Source: Iamia sp963728655
GTDB taxonomy: Bacteria; Actinomycetota; Acidimicrobiia; Acidimicrobiales; Iamiaceae
DNA length: 64,000 bases
Direction: 5' to 3'
NCBI GenBank assembly: GCA_963728655.1
Contig: CAVSLD010000002.1
Coordinates: forward strand, 1-64,000
This document shows, piece by piece, positions 50,506 to 59,691 of the stretch (the first letter of the stretch is position 1; every line of letters starts with the position of its first letter). Both the position numbers and the translations under genes were made by a program. The notes beneath the pieces are model-generated. The model worked only from the letters and a program-made list of their open reading frames with translations. It did not search any database and had not been told where the DNA came from.

Positions 50506-53500
50506 TCAGCGGTGCGCGGCGTGGAGCACCGCCAGCTCGGCGCGCGAGCTGATCCCCACCTTGGCGTAGATGTGGCCGAGATGGGTCTTCACCGTGCTCC
50601 GGCTCATGATCAGCCGCTCGGCGATCTGCGGGTTGGTGAGTCCCTCGGCGACACACGCCACCACCTCGAGCTCCGTCGGGGACAGGCTCGGCCAGCCCGT
50701 GTCGGGCCGGAGCCGTCGTCCTCGAGAGCGGAGGGCGAGCTCGACGACGTCGGCGAGGTCTCTGTCCTGGACCGAGGCAGCTCCCCTGGCGACCTCGTCG
50801 ACCGCCGTCGACGACACCCCGTCGGTCGCCGTGATCACGGCACGCTGCAGCGCGGTTGGCACGAGACCGAGCGACGCACGGGTCCGGGCGGCGACGCCGG
50901 ACCAACGGCCGGCGCGCTCGGCGTCGCCGCCGAGCGCGTTCGCCCAGGCCAGCAGGTCGAGGGCCGAGCACACGGTCGGATCGACGTCGCGGTCCTGGAG
51001 CAGTCCGAGCGCCTGCAGCGCCTGCTCGGCGGCCGCCGCCGGATCGCCAGCGACGGCGAGGGCATGGGCACGGGCCATGGCACAGACCGCCTGCAGGTAC
51101 TCCGATCCGAGCTGGTGCGCAGCCTGGAGCAGCTCGTCGACCAGCGGGCCGGTGGCGGCCGGATCCTGCTGGAGATGGGCGTCGAGCAGGGGGTGCAACG
51201 TCTGGGCGACGCCCCACACGACCTGGCCCGCGGCGAGGTCGTCGAGGATCCGCTGGACCTCGTCGCGGGTGGGGAGATCGACGCCCGTGGCCGTTCGCCG
51301 TCGGAGGTCGGCGAGCACGAGCGGTCGCATGGCCGACTCGGCAGCGCCGTCGGCCTCGAGCTCTTGCCGGGCGAGCTCGATGGCGCCCTCGGCCTCGTCG
51401 TACTCGCCGCGCGCGACGAGCGCGGTCACGAGGAGCCCGGTGGACCAGGCGCGGGTCAGTGGTTCTCCCGATCGGTCCGAGTGCTCCTTCGCCACACGGG
51501 CCTGCTCGACGGCGCCGGGACGTCCGGCCATCGCCGCGGCCGTGCCGTGACCGATGTGGTGCCAGGCCAGGAAGAACGGATTCGGGTCGCCGTCGAGGAG
51601 CGCGAGCGCCTGGTCGAGTCGGGCCGGGACCTCGTGGAACCGGTCGGCGTAGTGCAGCGACCAGGCGATCTTCTGGGCGATGTTGCACCTCGACCAACTG
51701 TCTCCGGCCGCTGTCGCATGCCGCAGCGCCTGCTCGAGCACCGGGATCTCACCGAGCGGGTCGGCCATCTGACCGAAGTCGGCGATGATGTCCATCGCCC
51801 GACCGAGCGCGAGATCGTCGCCGCACTCCGTGGCCGACGCGACCGCGCCCTCGGCGGCGAGGGCGCCGGCCTGCCAGTCGCCGTAGTAGAGGCTCAGCAG
51901 GGCGCGTCCCCACAACAGGCGACCGCGCCACAGGTGGTCGTCGGCCCCGAGCCTGGCGACCGCTCGGTCGAGCCACTCGATCCCGACCGCCGCATGACCC
52001 GCCTGGAACCAGTAGTGGACGAGGTCGAAGGCCAGGGTGCTCAGCGGGTCGACCGCCGCCGCCTGCTCGGCGTGGACGAGCGCGGTCCGGAGGTTCTCGT
52101 GCTCGGCGGCGAGCACCGCTCGCGCCTGTTCCTGCCTGCCCGTCTGCAGATCCGGCGCGACGACGGCAACGACCCCGGCGAAGTGGACGAGGTGCCGGTC
52201 GAGCACGTCGCCGACCTCACCGCTGGCCACGAGTTGTTCGTGGGCGAACTGCTTGATCGTCTCGAGCAGCCGGTAGCGCTCGACGGTGCCTTCGTCGTCG
52301 AGGATCACGAGCGACCGTTCCACGAGCGCGGCGAGGTGGTCGAGGATCCCGTACGCGTCGAGCGGGGGGAAGCCGGCGATGGCCTCGGCGGCGTCGAGCG
52401 TGAACCCGCCACTGAACCCGGACAGGCGGCGCAGCAGGACCCGCTCGTCGTCGGCAAGGAGCTGGTGGCTCCACTCGACCGATGATCGCAGGGTCTGGTG
52501 CCGCGGGAGTCCGGCACGACTTCCGCCCGTGAGCAGTCGGAACCGGTCCTGCAGCCCGTCGAGGATGCGGTCGACCGACAGGGACCGCACGCGCGCCGCG
52601 GCCAGCTCGATGGCGAGCGGGATCCCGTCGAGGTGGTGGCAGATGGCCGCGATCGCGGGTGCGTTGTCTGCGGTGACGGCGAAGTTCGGGCGGCTGCGGA
52701 CGGCCCGGTCGATGAACAGACGCACGGCGCCGAACTGCTCGACGGTCTGGACCGCAGTCTCCGATGGGTCGGGGATCGCCAGCGAAGGCACGCGCCAGCT
52801 GACCTCGCCCGGCAGGTTGAGCGGTTGACGGCTGGTCGCCAGGACGCGCAGCGACGGGCTGCCCCGGAGGAGCGCATCGATCGTCGCCGCCGCGTCGTCG
52901 AGTAGGTGTTCGCAGTTGTCGATGACCAGCAGTGCGCGTCGGTCGCGGAGACGCTGGACCACGGCGTCGAGCAGCGCGACCTCGGCGGAGGCCTGCACCC
53001 GGAGGACATCGGCGATCGATGCCAGGACCGAGCTCGTCTGACCGAGCGGCGCCAGCTCGACGTACCAGATGCCATCGGCATGGACGTCGACGAGATCGGC
53101 AGCGACCTGCAGGGCGAGGCGTGTCTTCCCGCAGCCGCCGGACCCGGTCAGCGTGAGCAGTCGCGAGTCCTCGACCAGGGCGTGGACCTGGGCGAGATCC
53201 GCCTCGCGGCCGATGAACGGGGTCAGCTGCGTCGGCAGGTTGTTGGCCACCTGGTCGATACCCCGGAGCGGACCGAACACGTCCGGGAGGTCCGGGTGGC
53301 ACAGCTGGAAGATCTCCTCGGCTCGGCCCAGGTTCTTGAGTCGGTACGGCCCCAGGTCCCGGAAGTCGACCCCTGGGGGGAGGGTGTCGGCGACCACCTC
53401 GGCACATGCCCGGCTCACGAGCACCTGACCGCCATGGCCCAGCTCGCGTACTCGTGCGGCGCGGATGATCGCCTCGCCCACGTAGTTCTCCGGGTCGCGC

Positions 53501-53838
53501 AGCCGCGCCTCGCCGCTGTGGAGCGCCATCCGCACCCGGATCTCGATCCCGACCGGCCAAGACTCTGCGAGGATCGCCCGCTGTGCGGTCACCGCGGCGG
53601 CCACCGCGTCGGAGCCGCGCTCGAACGCGGCGACGACACTGTCGCCCTCGCCCTGCTCGAGCGGCAGCGCCCCATGGTGGGCGCGGACCACGTTGTGCAG
53701 CAGGTCGTAGTGGCGCTGGACGACATCGGCCATCTCCTCGGGATGGGACTCCCATAGGTGCGATGAGCCTTCGAGGTCGGTCAGGAGGAACGTGACGACG
53801 CCTCTCGGCAAGGCGGCGACGGTGCGGGGCTCGGTCAC
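50506..53838 (-). CDS. Class III cyclase-NB-ARC-TPR-LuxR regulator
   Basis: A 1,110-residue signalling regulator. Residues ~12-180: nucleotide cyclase-like domain with both metal Asp (Asp21 in FLLTDLEGS, Asp66 in GEGDSVVAAF), but the usual Asn of the NxxAR motif is Ile125 (GEAIIRAARV), Arg129 kept. Residues ~210-500: STAND/NB-ARC ATPase (GSGGCGKTR; ALLVIDNCEHLL; LRVLATSRQPLNL). A long TPR-like helical array follows. The last ~65 residues are a LuxR helix-turn-helix (LSPTELEVVACVAEGLTNPQ, then IAERLIMSRSTVKTHLGHIY). It may be a ligand-gated activator whose cyclase is weak or lost. The neighbouring RidA gene lies upstream on the same strand. Confidence 0.9.
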   Translation of the reverse strand: MTEPRTVAALPRGVVTFLLTDLEGSSHLWESHPEEMADVVQRHYDLLHNVVRAHHGALPLEQGEGDSVVAAFERGSDAVAAAVTAQRAILAESWPVGIEIRVRMALHSGEARLRDPENYVGEAIIRAARVRELGHGGQVLVSRACAEVVADTLPPGVDFRDLGPYRLKNLGRAEEIFQLCHPDLPDVFGPLRGIDQVANNLPTQLTPFIGREADLAQVHALVEDSRLLTLTGSGGCGKTRLALQVAADLVDVHADGIWYVELAPLGQTSSVLASIADVLRVQASAEVALLDAVVQRLRDRRALLVIDNCEHLLDDAAATIDALLRGSPSLRVLATSRQPLNLPGEVSWRVPSLAIPDPSETAVQTVEQFGAVRLFIDRAVRSRPNFAVTADNAPAIAAICHHLDGIPLAIELAAARVRSLSVDRILDGLQDRFRLLTGGSRAGLPRHQTLRSSVEWSHQLLADDERVLLRRLSGFSGGFTLDAAEAIAGFPPLDAYGILDHLAALVERSLVILDDEGTVERYRLLETIKQFAHEQLVASGEVGDVLDRHLVHFAGVVAVVAPDLQTGRQEQARAVLAAEHENLRTALVHAEQAAAVDPLSTLAFDLVHYWFQAGHAAVGIEWLDRAVARLGADDHLWRGRLLWGRALLSLYYGDWQAGALAAEGAVASATECGDDLALGRAMDIIADFGQMADPLGEIPVLEQALRHATAAGDSWSRCNIAQKIAWSLHYADRFHEVPARLDQALALLDGDPNPFFLAWHHIGHGTAAAMAGRPGAVEQARVAKEHSDRSGEPLTRAWSTGLLVTALVARGEYDEAEGAIELARQELEADGAAESAMRPLVLADLRRRTATGVDLPTRDEVQRILDDLAAGQVVWGVAQTLHPLLDAHLQQDPAATGPLVDELLQAAHQLGSEYLQAVCAMARAHALAVAGDPAAAAEQALQALGLLQDRDVDPTVCSALDLLAWANALGGDAERAGRWSGVAARTRASLGLVPTALQRAVITATDGVSSTAVDEVARGAASVQDRDLADVVELALRSRGRRLRPDTGWPSLSPTELEVVACVAEGLTNPQIAERLIMSRSTVKTHLGHIYAKVGISSRAELAVLHAAHR

Positions 53839-53884
53839 CGGGCGGTCACGTCGACGGCCACCGCTGCATCTCCCGAGCCTGCCA

Positions 53885-54286
53885 TCAGTCGAGGACCGCC
53901 ACCGCGTCGGCCTCGAAGAGCTGCCCGGGCACGAACAGCGTCGACACGCCCAGCAGCGTGGAGGTCGACAGCGGTGCCTCGTCTCCGAACACCTCCGCGT
54001 ACGAGGCCAGCAGCACGCCGACGTGCTCGGGGAGGTAGTCGACGACGAAGAGGTTCACCTTGACGAGGTCGTGGATCGTCGCTCCCGCGGCATCGAGGCA
54101 CCGAGCCAGGGCCTCGAAGACGGCTCGGGCCTGGGCAGCCAGATCTCCGGGTGCGATCAGCTCACCGGTCGGGTCGAGCGGGGCCTGGCCCGAGATGTGG
54201 ACGAGACGGCGCCCGGTCGAGACGATGACCTGCGAGAGGCCCTCCACCTCGAGGACGCCGGCCGGTTGGATCGTGGTGTTGGTCAT
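53885..54286 (-). CDS. RidA/YjgF-family protein
   Basis: A 133-residue member: QVIVSTGRRLVHISGQAPLD, AARAVFEALARCLDAAGATI, VKVNLFVVDYLPEHVGVLLA and STLLGVSTLFVPGQLFEADA. RidA proteins deaminate reactive enamines or imines; the key Arg usually found near residue 105 is replaced in STSTLLGVS, so this may be a non-deaminating subfamily. It precedes the large regulator gene by 46 bp. The 218 bp upstream (54,287-54,504) hold nothing I can support. Confidence 0.83.
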   Translation of the reverse strand: MTNTTIQPAGVLEVEGLSQVIVSTGRRLVHISGQAPLDPTGELIAPGDLAAQARAVFEALARCLDAAGATIHDLVKVNLFVVDYLPEHVGVLLASYAEVFGDEAPLSTSTLLGVSTLFVPGQLFEADAVAVLD

Positions 54287-54504
54287 GTCGCCAGTAGACG
54301 CAACGCTTCGCCTGCGAACATCGGCCAGGTGGCCTCTTCCGACGGTCGAAGGGGTGCGATCCGTTCGACCTGTGCCCCCGCAGCCATCGAGAAGTGCAGG
54401 TCAGGTCCGGTCCGCAAGGGCCGGGCCGCTTGCTGTCCGAGCCACGTCCGAGCGACCGGAGAGGGCGCCGGGGAGCTCTCTGCGCCCGGCCCACCGGCTG
54501 ACCG

Positions 54505-55002
54505 TCAGGAGGGACCGGTGGCGGCCAGGATGCCCTCGATCTGGCCGATCGCCTGGACCATCCCCTCCTCCTGGCCCATGGCGAGCACCTGCTCCATGGC
54601 CTCGAGGGTCGGGAAGTGTGACGTGATGACCATCTCGGTCTTCCTGTCCCGCTCCTCGAGCGTGACCACCATCCGGCCCACGGGCAGGTCGTCGTTCGGT
54701 TCGCCGGCGTCATCGGCGAAGCCGTCCTCCACCTCGAGCCGTCGTGGCGGGTCGACGGCCAGCACCTCCCACCAGCCGTGGTACCGGTCGCCCTCCGGGC
54801 TGGTCATGTAGTAGGTCGTCCGGGTGCCGACCGTGAGGTCGTGGTCGGCGAACGTCGCCGGGTAGCCGGGCGGGCCCCACCACCGCTCCAGCTGGCGCGG
54901 GTCGGCCCACAGCTGCCACGTCCGCTCGGCCGTGGCGTCGAGGTCGACGACGATGGTCATGGTCAGTGCGGCGGGGTCCTTGTGCACGGCGGTGACGGTC
55001 AT
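54505..55002 (-). CDS. SRPBCC/AHSA1-family protein
   Basis: A 165-residue START-like fold: AERTWQLWADPRQLERWWGP, GYPATFADHDLTVGTRTTYY, RYHGWWEVLAVDPPRRLEVE and MVVTLEERDRKTEMVITSHF. AHSA1-like proteins bind hydrophobic ligands and often pair with an ArsR regulator as here (4 bp ATGA overlap). Ligand unknown. Confidence 0.86.
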   Translation of the reverse strand: MTVTAVHKDPAALTMTIVVDLDATAERTWQLWADPRQLERWWGPPGYPATFADHDLTVGTRTTYYMTSPEGDRYHGWWEVLAVDPPRRLEVEDGFADDAGEPNDDLPVGRMVVTLEERDRKTEMVITSHFPTLEAMEQVLAMGQEEGMVQAIGQIEGILAATGPS

Positions 55003-55346
55003 GGGATGCCTCCATCGGGGTCGGCGAGGATCTCGCTCATCCGGTCGGCGCGGCTGCGCCAGACCGACTCGAGGGCGTCCAGCAGCTGGGACGCCCGGTG
55101 GACGGTGTCGACGTCGCCTCGGACGAGCTGCTCTCGTCCCCTGCGGTGCTTGGTCACCAGTCCGGCCTCCTGCAGCACGGCGACGTGCTTCTGGACGGCG
55201 GCGAAGCTCATCGGGTAGCCGCGAGCCAGGGCGGACACCGAGTGCTCGCCCTCCAGGGTGCGCTCGACGATGTCGCGCCGCGTGGCGTCGGCCAGGGCGT
55301 GGAACACCCGGTCGGCCCGCTCGGGCTCCTGAAGACCTACAACCAT
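54999..55346 (-). CDS. ArsR-family regulator partner of SRPBCC
   Basis: A 115-residue winged helix (RVFHALADATRRDIVERTLE; SALARGYPMSFAAVQKHVAV; EAGLVTKHRRGREQLV) without the CVC metal motif, a class usually paired with AHSA1 proteins. ATG 55,346 sits in the centre of a 24 bp palindrome, which suggests tight self-repression and very short or no leader. It is translated with the SRPBCC gene. Confidence 0.88.
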   Translation of the reverse strand: MVVGLQEPERADRVFHALADATRRDIVERTLEGEHSVSALARGYPMSFAAVQKHVAVLQEAGLVTKHRRGREQLVRGDVDTVHRASQLLDALESVWRSRADRMSEILADPDGGIP

Positions 55347-55358
55347 GTGGTTGTAGGT
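55335..55358. promoter_or_regulatory. 24 bp palindrome over the ArsR start codon
   Basis: Perfect 11 bp arms, ACCTACAACCA and TGGTTGTAGGT, flank a TG centre. The ArsR ATG (complement of 55,344-55,346) overlaps it. ArsR-family dimers bind such sites, so binding would block initiation directly. Confidence 0.75.
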
Positions 55359-55546
55359 AACCAGGTTCCGGGCCGACGCGCAACGGTCTGGGTCAGAGCG
55401 CTTCGCCACGGCCGGGAGACCGCAGCTGAGCGCACCACCTCGACCCTCCGGTCGTGCGGGTCCGGTCAGGTCCCAGCCCAGGGCGTCGGTGCCCAGCACC
55501 TCGGCCCCGAGCCCGGCGAGCAACAGGGTGCCGTCGCGGGTCGCCC

Positions 55547-56710
55547 CTAGCCGTCGAGGGAGACGACGACCCGCATCTCGAGAGACATGCGGACCACGCT
55601 CCGACGGGCGCGGGACGACCGGTCGAGCCACGCCTCGGCCCCGTCGCCGCACACCTGGGCGGGATCGGTGTGGGCCTCGTCGGCGAGGGCGGCCATGGCG
55701 TCGATGGCATCGGCCAGCGATCGAGGCACGTCGGGCGCCGTGGCCGGCTGGCGGATCGGCGCCACTGCGTCGACCAGGGCGGCGGCATCGCCGTGGGCCA
55801 CCGCGGCCTCGGCGGCCTCCAGGCCGAGGTAGCAGAGCTCGGCGACGTCCTCCCCCGGCAGCGTGCACGCCCCGTGCGGCGTGGACAGCGTGTTGAACAG
55901 GTAGGCGGTGCGGTGGTCCATGGCGGAGCGCAGGTGCCAGCGCTGGCCCGGGTCGTGGAGGAAGGTCCAGATGTCGTTCACGGCCATGTCGTCCTCGCGG
56001 TCGAGGAACGTCCCGGTCGGGAGGCCGAGGCGGAGCTGGTGGCGGCGCCGGTCGATGCTGCGCCCGTCGCCGAGCACCAGAGGCTGGGTGATCTGCTGCA
56101 GCGGGATCCACAGGTTGACGAGCATGAGCCCGGCGTCGTGGTTGTGCCCGTCGGGAGAGTCGTGCCGGAACAGCGACGGGGCCCGCCCGTCCATCAGCTG
56201 GGCGAGGGGTGTGCCGAAGACGTCCTGGTCGGCGTGGACGGAGGTGGCACCGCCGTGGCCGTTCATCCCCTGCGACCGTGGACCCACGACCGACATCCCG
56301 TTGGGACCGGCCTTGCGCATGATGAAGCCCTCGTCGGCGAGGAACAGCACGGTGACGTCCCGGCCCCCGGCACAGCGGAGGACGGCGCCCTGCAGCGACG
56401 CGCGGATGGTGCTGGCGTCCTCGTCGGTGACGAGCCCGGCGTCGCGCACCCGGGCGCACGCCTGCTGGAGGTCGTCCAGGGGGGACAGGTCGACTGCGTC
56501 GAAGCCGAGCTCGAGCAGCTCGGGCTGCTCGCTGCCCTCCCGGCACGCGTCCGTCGCCCGGCACTCGTGCAGCTCGACGGCGTCGCGGGCGTACGGGGCG
56601 GCGGTGCGCGGACCGGCGCGACGAAGACCGGGGTGGTCCGGGTCGGGCACGGCGACCGAGTCGGGCACGAAGCCCAGCCCCACGGTGAGCATCGGGTCCT
56701 CGACGGTCAT
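55547..56710 (-). CDS. CmcJ/AsaB-like oxygenase family protein
   Basis: A 387-residue protein. TSVHADQDVFGTPL and AGLMLVNLWIPLQQITQPLV match the CmcJ/AsaB/GA4-desaturase-like family, which includes Fe(II)/2-oxoglutarate-type tailoring enzymes of natural products; HADQ would be the metal-binding start. An ~85-residue C-terminal helical extension follows. It stands alone, divergent from the DoxX gene. Substrate unknown; a methyltransferase-like role cannot be excluded. Confidence 0.6.
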   Translation of the reverse strand: MTVEDPMLTVGLGFVPDSVAVPDPDHPGLRRAGPRTAAPYARDAVELHECRATDACREGSEQPELLELGFDAVDLSPLDDLQQACARVRDAGLVTDEDASTIRASLQGAVLRCAGGRDVTVLFLADEGFIMRKAGPNGMSVVGPRSQGMNGHGGATSVHADQDVFGTPLAQLMDGRAPSLFRHDSPDGHNHDAGLMLVNLWIPLQQITQPLVLGDGRSIDRRRHQLRLGLPTGTFLDREDDMAVNDIWTFLHDPGQRWHLRSAMDHRTAYLFNTLSTPHGACTLPGEDVAELCYLGLEAAEAAVAHGDAAALVDAVAPIRQPATAPDVPRSLADAIDAMAALADEAHTDPAQVCGDGAEAWLDRSSRARRSVVRMSLEMRVVVSLDG

Positions 56711-56909
56711 CGGGGCCAGATCCTAGGGCGAAGGGCCGCCGACGGCCCTCGCCGGGCCGGGCGGCCCCGGGCACGACCTGAGGCGTGCCGGGTCGACGGT
56801 CCACCGAGCGCGCCGCCACCCCCCTACGCTCCGATCGGCACGGTCCTCCCCCCGGTCATCGACCGACGGCCGCCGGCCCCGACGCCCCACCCGACCCAGG
56901 AGCCCCGAC

Positions 56910-57323
56910 GTGGACGACGACCGCACCCGCACCCTCGGCCGCCTGGCGCTCGGAGGTGCCCTCCTCGTCGCCGGCACCGGGCACCTCACCGCCCAGCGCG
57001 AGGAGTTCCAGGCCCAGGTCCCGGACTGGTTCCCGGTCGACGCCGACGCCGTGGTCCTGGCGTCAGGGGTGGTCGAGCTGTCCCTCGGGCTGGCGCTCAT
57101 CCTCGCCCGGCGTCGCCGCACGGCCGTCGGCTGGGTCGTCGCCGGCTTCTTCGTGGTGATCTTCCCGGGCAACGTGGCCCAGCTCGTCGAGGGCACCGAC
57201 GCCTTCGGCCTCGACAGCGACCTGAAGCGGGCGCTGCGCCTGCCCTTCCAGCCCCTGCTCGTGGCCTGGGCCCTCTGGTCGACCGGTGCGTGGAGGGCGT
57301 GGCGCAGGCGTCGCTCCGGCTGA
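56910..57323 (+). CDS. DoxX-like membrane protein
   Basis: A 137-residue, four-helix protein (LALGGALLVAGTGHLTAQRE; WFPVDADAVVLASGVVELSL; WVVAGFFVVIFPGNVAQLVE; RLPFQPLLVAWALWSTGAW) with the DoxX/MauE-like ordering and the GH(L)..R...F motif. GTG 56,910. Function in this family is redox- or detoxification-related but vague. The 56,711-56,909 gap is a divergent promoter region. Confidence 0.8.
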   Translation: MDDDRTRTLGRLALGGALLVAGTGHLTAQREEFQAQVPDWFPVDADAVVLASGVVELSLGLALILARRRRTAVGWVVAGFFVVIFPGNVAQLVEGTDAFGLDSDLKRALRLPFQPLLVAWALWSTGAWRAWRRRRSG

Positions 57324-57479
57324 GCGGCCGCATCGCCGGCGCCCGGGGTGGCCCACGCGGCTGCGTCGTGGGACGCCAGCCGGCGGGGCCGAGGGCGGCG
57401 CGCCCGAAGACCCGTCGCCCGCTCGGTCGTGTCCGGGGGCCGGCGGTCCTCGGACCCGTGCGCCCGATACCGTCGCCCC

Positions 57480-58832
57480 GTGCCCCGCCCGACCCTGCAC
57501 CGCCTCGTCGCCCTGGTCGCGGTCTCGGTGGTGGCCGTCGGCGGTGCGTGCAGCGACGAGCAGGCTGACGGCGCGGCAGCGCCCGACAGCACGGTGGCAC
57601 CTCCCCCGACGGGACCGGGGTACGAGGTGCCGGCCATGCACCCGAGCGACTGGGGTGCGCCTCCGGTGGCCCTCCCCGAGGCGCCCCGCCCCTACGGCCC
57701 CAGCCCGGAGCCGACCGCGGACCCGGTCTTCTACGACGTCGGCTCGCTCGACGCCGGCGCCGTCGCGGCGGCCCCACCGGGAACCGTGCTGCGGTCCGAG
57801 GAGGTCGAGCTGACCGGCCCGCTGACCGGAGCCGCGGGGTGGCGGGTCCTCTACCGGTCGAGCACCGCTGCCGGCGCCCCCGCCGTGACCAGCGGGATGG
57901 TGCTGGCGCCGGAGGGCCCGGGCCCACCGGAGGGCCGGCCGGTGGCGGCGTGGGCCCACGGGACCACCGGCATCGCCGACCGGTGTGCCCCGAGCGCCAC
58001 CGGCAACCTGTTCTACGACGACTACGCGGCCGAGGGCCGACGGCTGCTCGACCAGGGCTTCGTGGTGGCCGCCACCGACTACCAGGGCCTGGGCACACCC
58101 GGGGTGCACGGCTACCACGTCAGCGACGAGCTGGCGCTCGCCACCATCGACTCCGTCGCCGCGGCCCACGACCTCGACGAGGCGGGGCCCCTGACGCCCT
58201 CGTGGCTCGTGGTCGGTCACTCCGAGGGAGGTCTGGCCGCCCTGGCCGTCGACCAGCGGGCCGACGAGGCGCGGCCCGGGCTCGAGTACGCAGGAGCGGT
58301 CGTCGCCGCCCCGTCGGCCCAGCTCGGCGCGGTGGCCCCGGCGATGTTCGAGGTACCCGAGGGTCGGGGCTACGGCGCGCTGCTGCTGGAGGCCGCAGCC
58401 GAGCTCGACCCGCGCCTCGACCCGTCCGTGGCCCTGACGCCCACCGCCGCGGCACGGGAGCCCCTGCTCACCCACGGGTGCTGGGAGGAGGCGGTCCCCG
58501 GGTTCGACGACCTCGACGCATCGGAGATGCTCGCCGCGCCCGAGGTCGCGACCCTGCTCGGCGACGTCCTCGAGGACTGCTGCGCCTCGGATGCCGGGGA
58601 GGCGCACGGCCCACTGCTGGTGGTGCACGGCGAGGCCGACGCGTCGCTGCCCCTCCTCCTCATCTCGCAGCTGGTCGACGGGCTCTGCGCGGCGGGGGTC
58701 CCGGTGGAGTACCGGACCTACCCCGGCAGCGGCCACGACGAGGTGCTGGCCGCGTCGGCCGACGACGCCCGGGCCTGGTCCTCGGGTCGTCTCGCCGGAC
58801 ACGACCCCCCCACGACCTGCGAGGATCCCTGA
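57480..58832 (+). CDS. Secreted lipase lipoprotein (LIP family)
   Basis: From GTG 57,480, a lipoprotein signal (RLVALVAVSVVAVGGACSDE) and a ~420-residue mature alpha/beta hydrolase: VAAWAHGTTGIADRCAPS (oxyanion), YQGLGTPGVHGYHVSDELAL, nucleophile in LVVGHSEGGLAALAV, LLVVHGEADASLPLLL (Asp) and PGSGHDEVLAA (His). This is the fungal/actinobacterial secretory-lipase family that degrades triacylglycerols at the cell surface. Single gene. Confidence 0.88.
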   Translation: MPRPTLHRLVALVAVSVVAVGGACSDEQADGAAAPDSTVAPPPTGPGYEVPAMHPSDWGAPPVALPEAPRPYGPSPEPTADPVFYDVGSLDAGAVAAAPPGTVLRSEEVELTGPLTGAAGWRVLYRSSTAAGAPAVTSGMVLAPEGPGPPEGRPVAAWAHGTTGIADRCAPSATGNLFYDDYAAEGRRLLDQGFVVAATDYQGLGTPGVHGYHVSDELALATIDSVAAAHDLDEAGPLTPSWLVVGHSEGGLAALAVDQRADEARPGLEYAGAVVAAPSAQLGAVAPAMFEVPEGRGYGALLLEAAAELDPRLDPSVALTPTAAAREPLLTHGCWEEAVPGFDDLDASEMLAAPEVATLLGDVLEDCCASDAGEAHGPLLVVHGEADASLPLLLISQLVDGLCAAGVPVEYRTYPGSGHDEVLAASADDARAWSSGRLAGHDPPTTCEDP

Positions 58833-58934
58833 GCGGTCCCGTCGGGTGGGATGCCCGCCGCCGCGGTTCGCCCGTGGTCGAGCCACGGAGGTGGAGCCCG
58901 CCCCCGGGACCGGGGGTGGTCCGCGCCTCTCCCG

Positions 58935-59612
58935 TCAGCTGCCGAGGGCGCCGAGGCCCTGGCCGAGGATCTTGGCCCCGAGGACGACGAGCACGACCAT
59001 CATGATGACGGCGTTGTGGTCCGACATGACCTCCTTGATGCTGCCCAGGGTCCTGGTGGCGGCGTCGGTTGCGACCACGAAGAAGAGCACGGGGCCGACG
59101 ACGGTGAGCGACCCGATGACCACGAACACCGCGACGGCGACCGTCGACTCGCCGCCCGACAACCCGGCCTGGGCGATGGACGCAGCGCCGGCGGCGGTGA
59201 GGGCCAGGTTCTTGGGGTTGAGGCCCGAGAGCAGCGCACCGAGCCCGAGGGACCTCCCGGCCGTGAAGGTGTCGATCATCGCCATCCACCCGGGCATCTC
59301 GGGCTCCTCGCCCTCCCGGGGGCGCTTGCGCCACTGGCCGGCCGCCATCACCAGGAACAAGACGCCCACCGCGACCTGGAACCAGCTGACCCCCGTGGCG
59401 CTGGCGCTGTCCGCATCGTCGGCGCCGCCCGCGACGACGAGCACGACCACCGACACGACGACGAGCCCGGTGACCCAGCCGACGGCGAAGGCGGGGCCGT
59501 TGGACCTGGCCCTCGGGGTGCCGAGCATGAGGATGACGGCGATGATGGGGACGGGGCTGATGGCGACGCCGACCGCAGAGGGCAGCAGGTCACCGATCGC
59601 TTGGGTGAGCAC
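58935..59612 (-). CDS. GAP-family (LysE-like) membrane protein
   Basis: A 225-residue, six-helix protein: LLPSAVGVAISPVPIIAVIL, ARSNGPAFAVGWVTGLVVVS, GALLSGLNPKNLALTAAGAA (conserved NPK) and a GGES..VAVAVFVVIGS segment. It matches the GAP/Sap family (sulfolipid-addressing-protein type), thought to export lipids or peptidolipids. GTG 59,612. Confidence 0.8.
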   Translation of the reverse strand: MLTQAIGDLLPSAVGVAISPVPIIAVILMLGTPRARSNGPAFAVGWVTGLVVVSVVVLVVAGGADDADSASATGVSWFQVAVGVLFLVMAAGQWRKRPREGEEPEMPGWMAMIDTFTAGRSLGLGALLSGLNPKNLALTAAGAASIAQAGLSGGESTVAVAVFVVIGSLTVVGPVLFFVVATDAATRTLGSIKEVMSDHNAVIMMVVLVVLGAKILGQGLGALGS

Positions 59613-59691
59613 GTTCAGGTCTCCTCGTGGTGGCCGCCGCCGTCGGTGGGTGGTCGGGTGCGGACGCAGGTGGACCCGGGCCGACCCGCGG

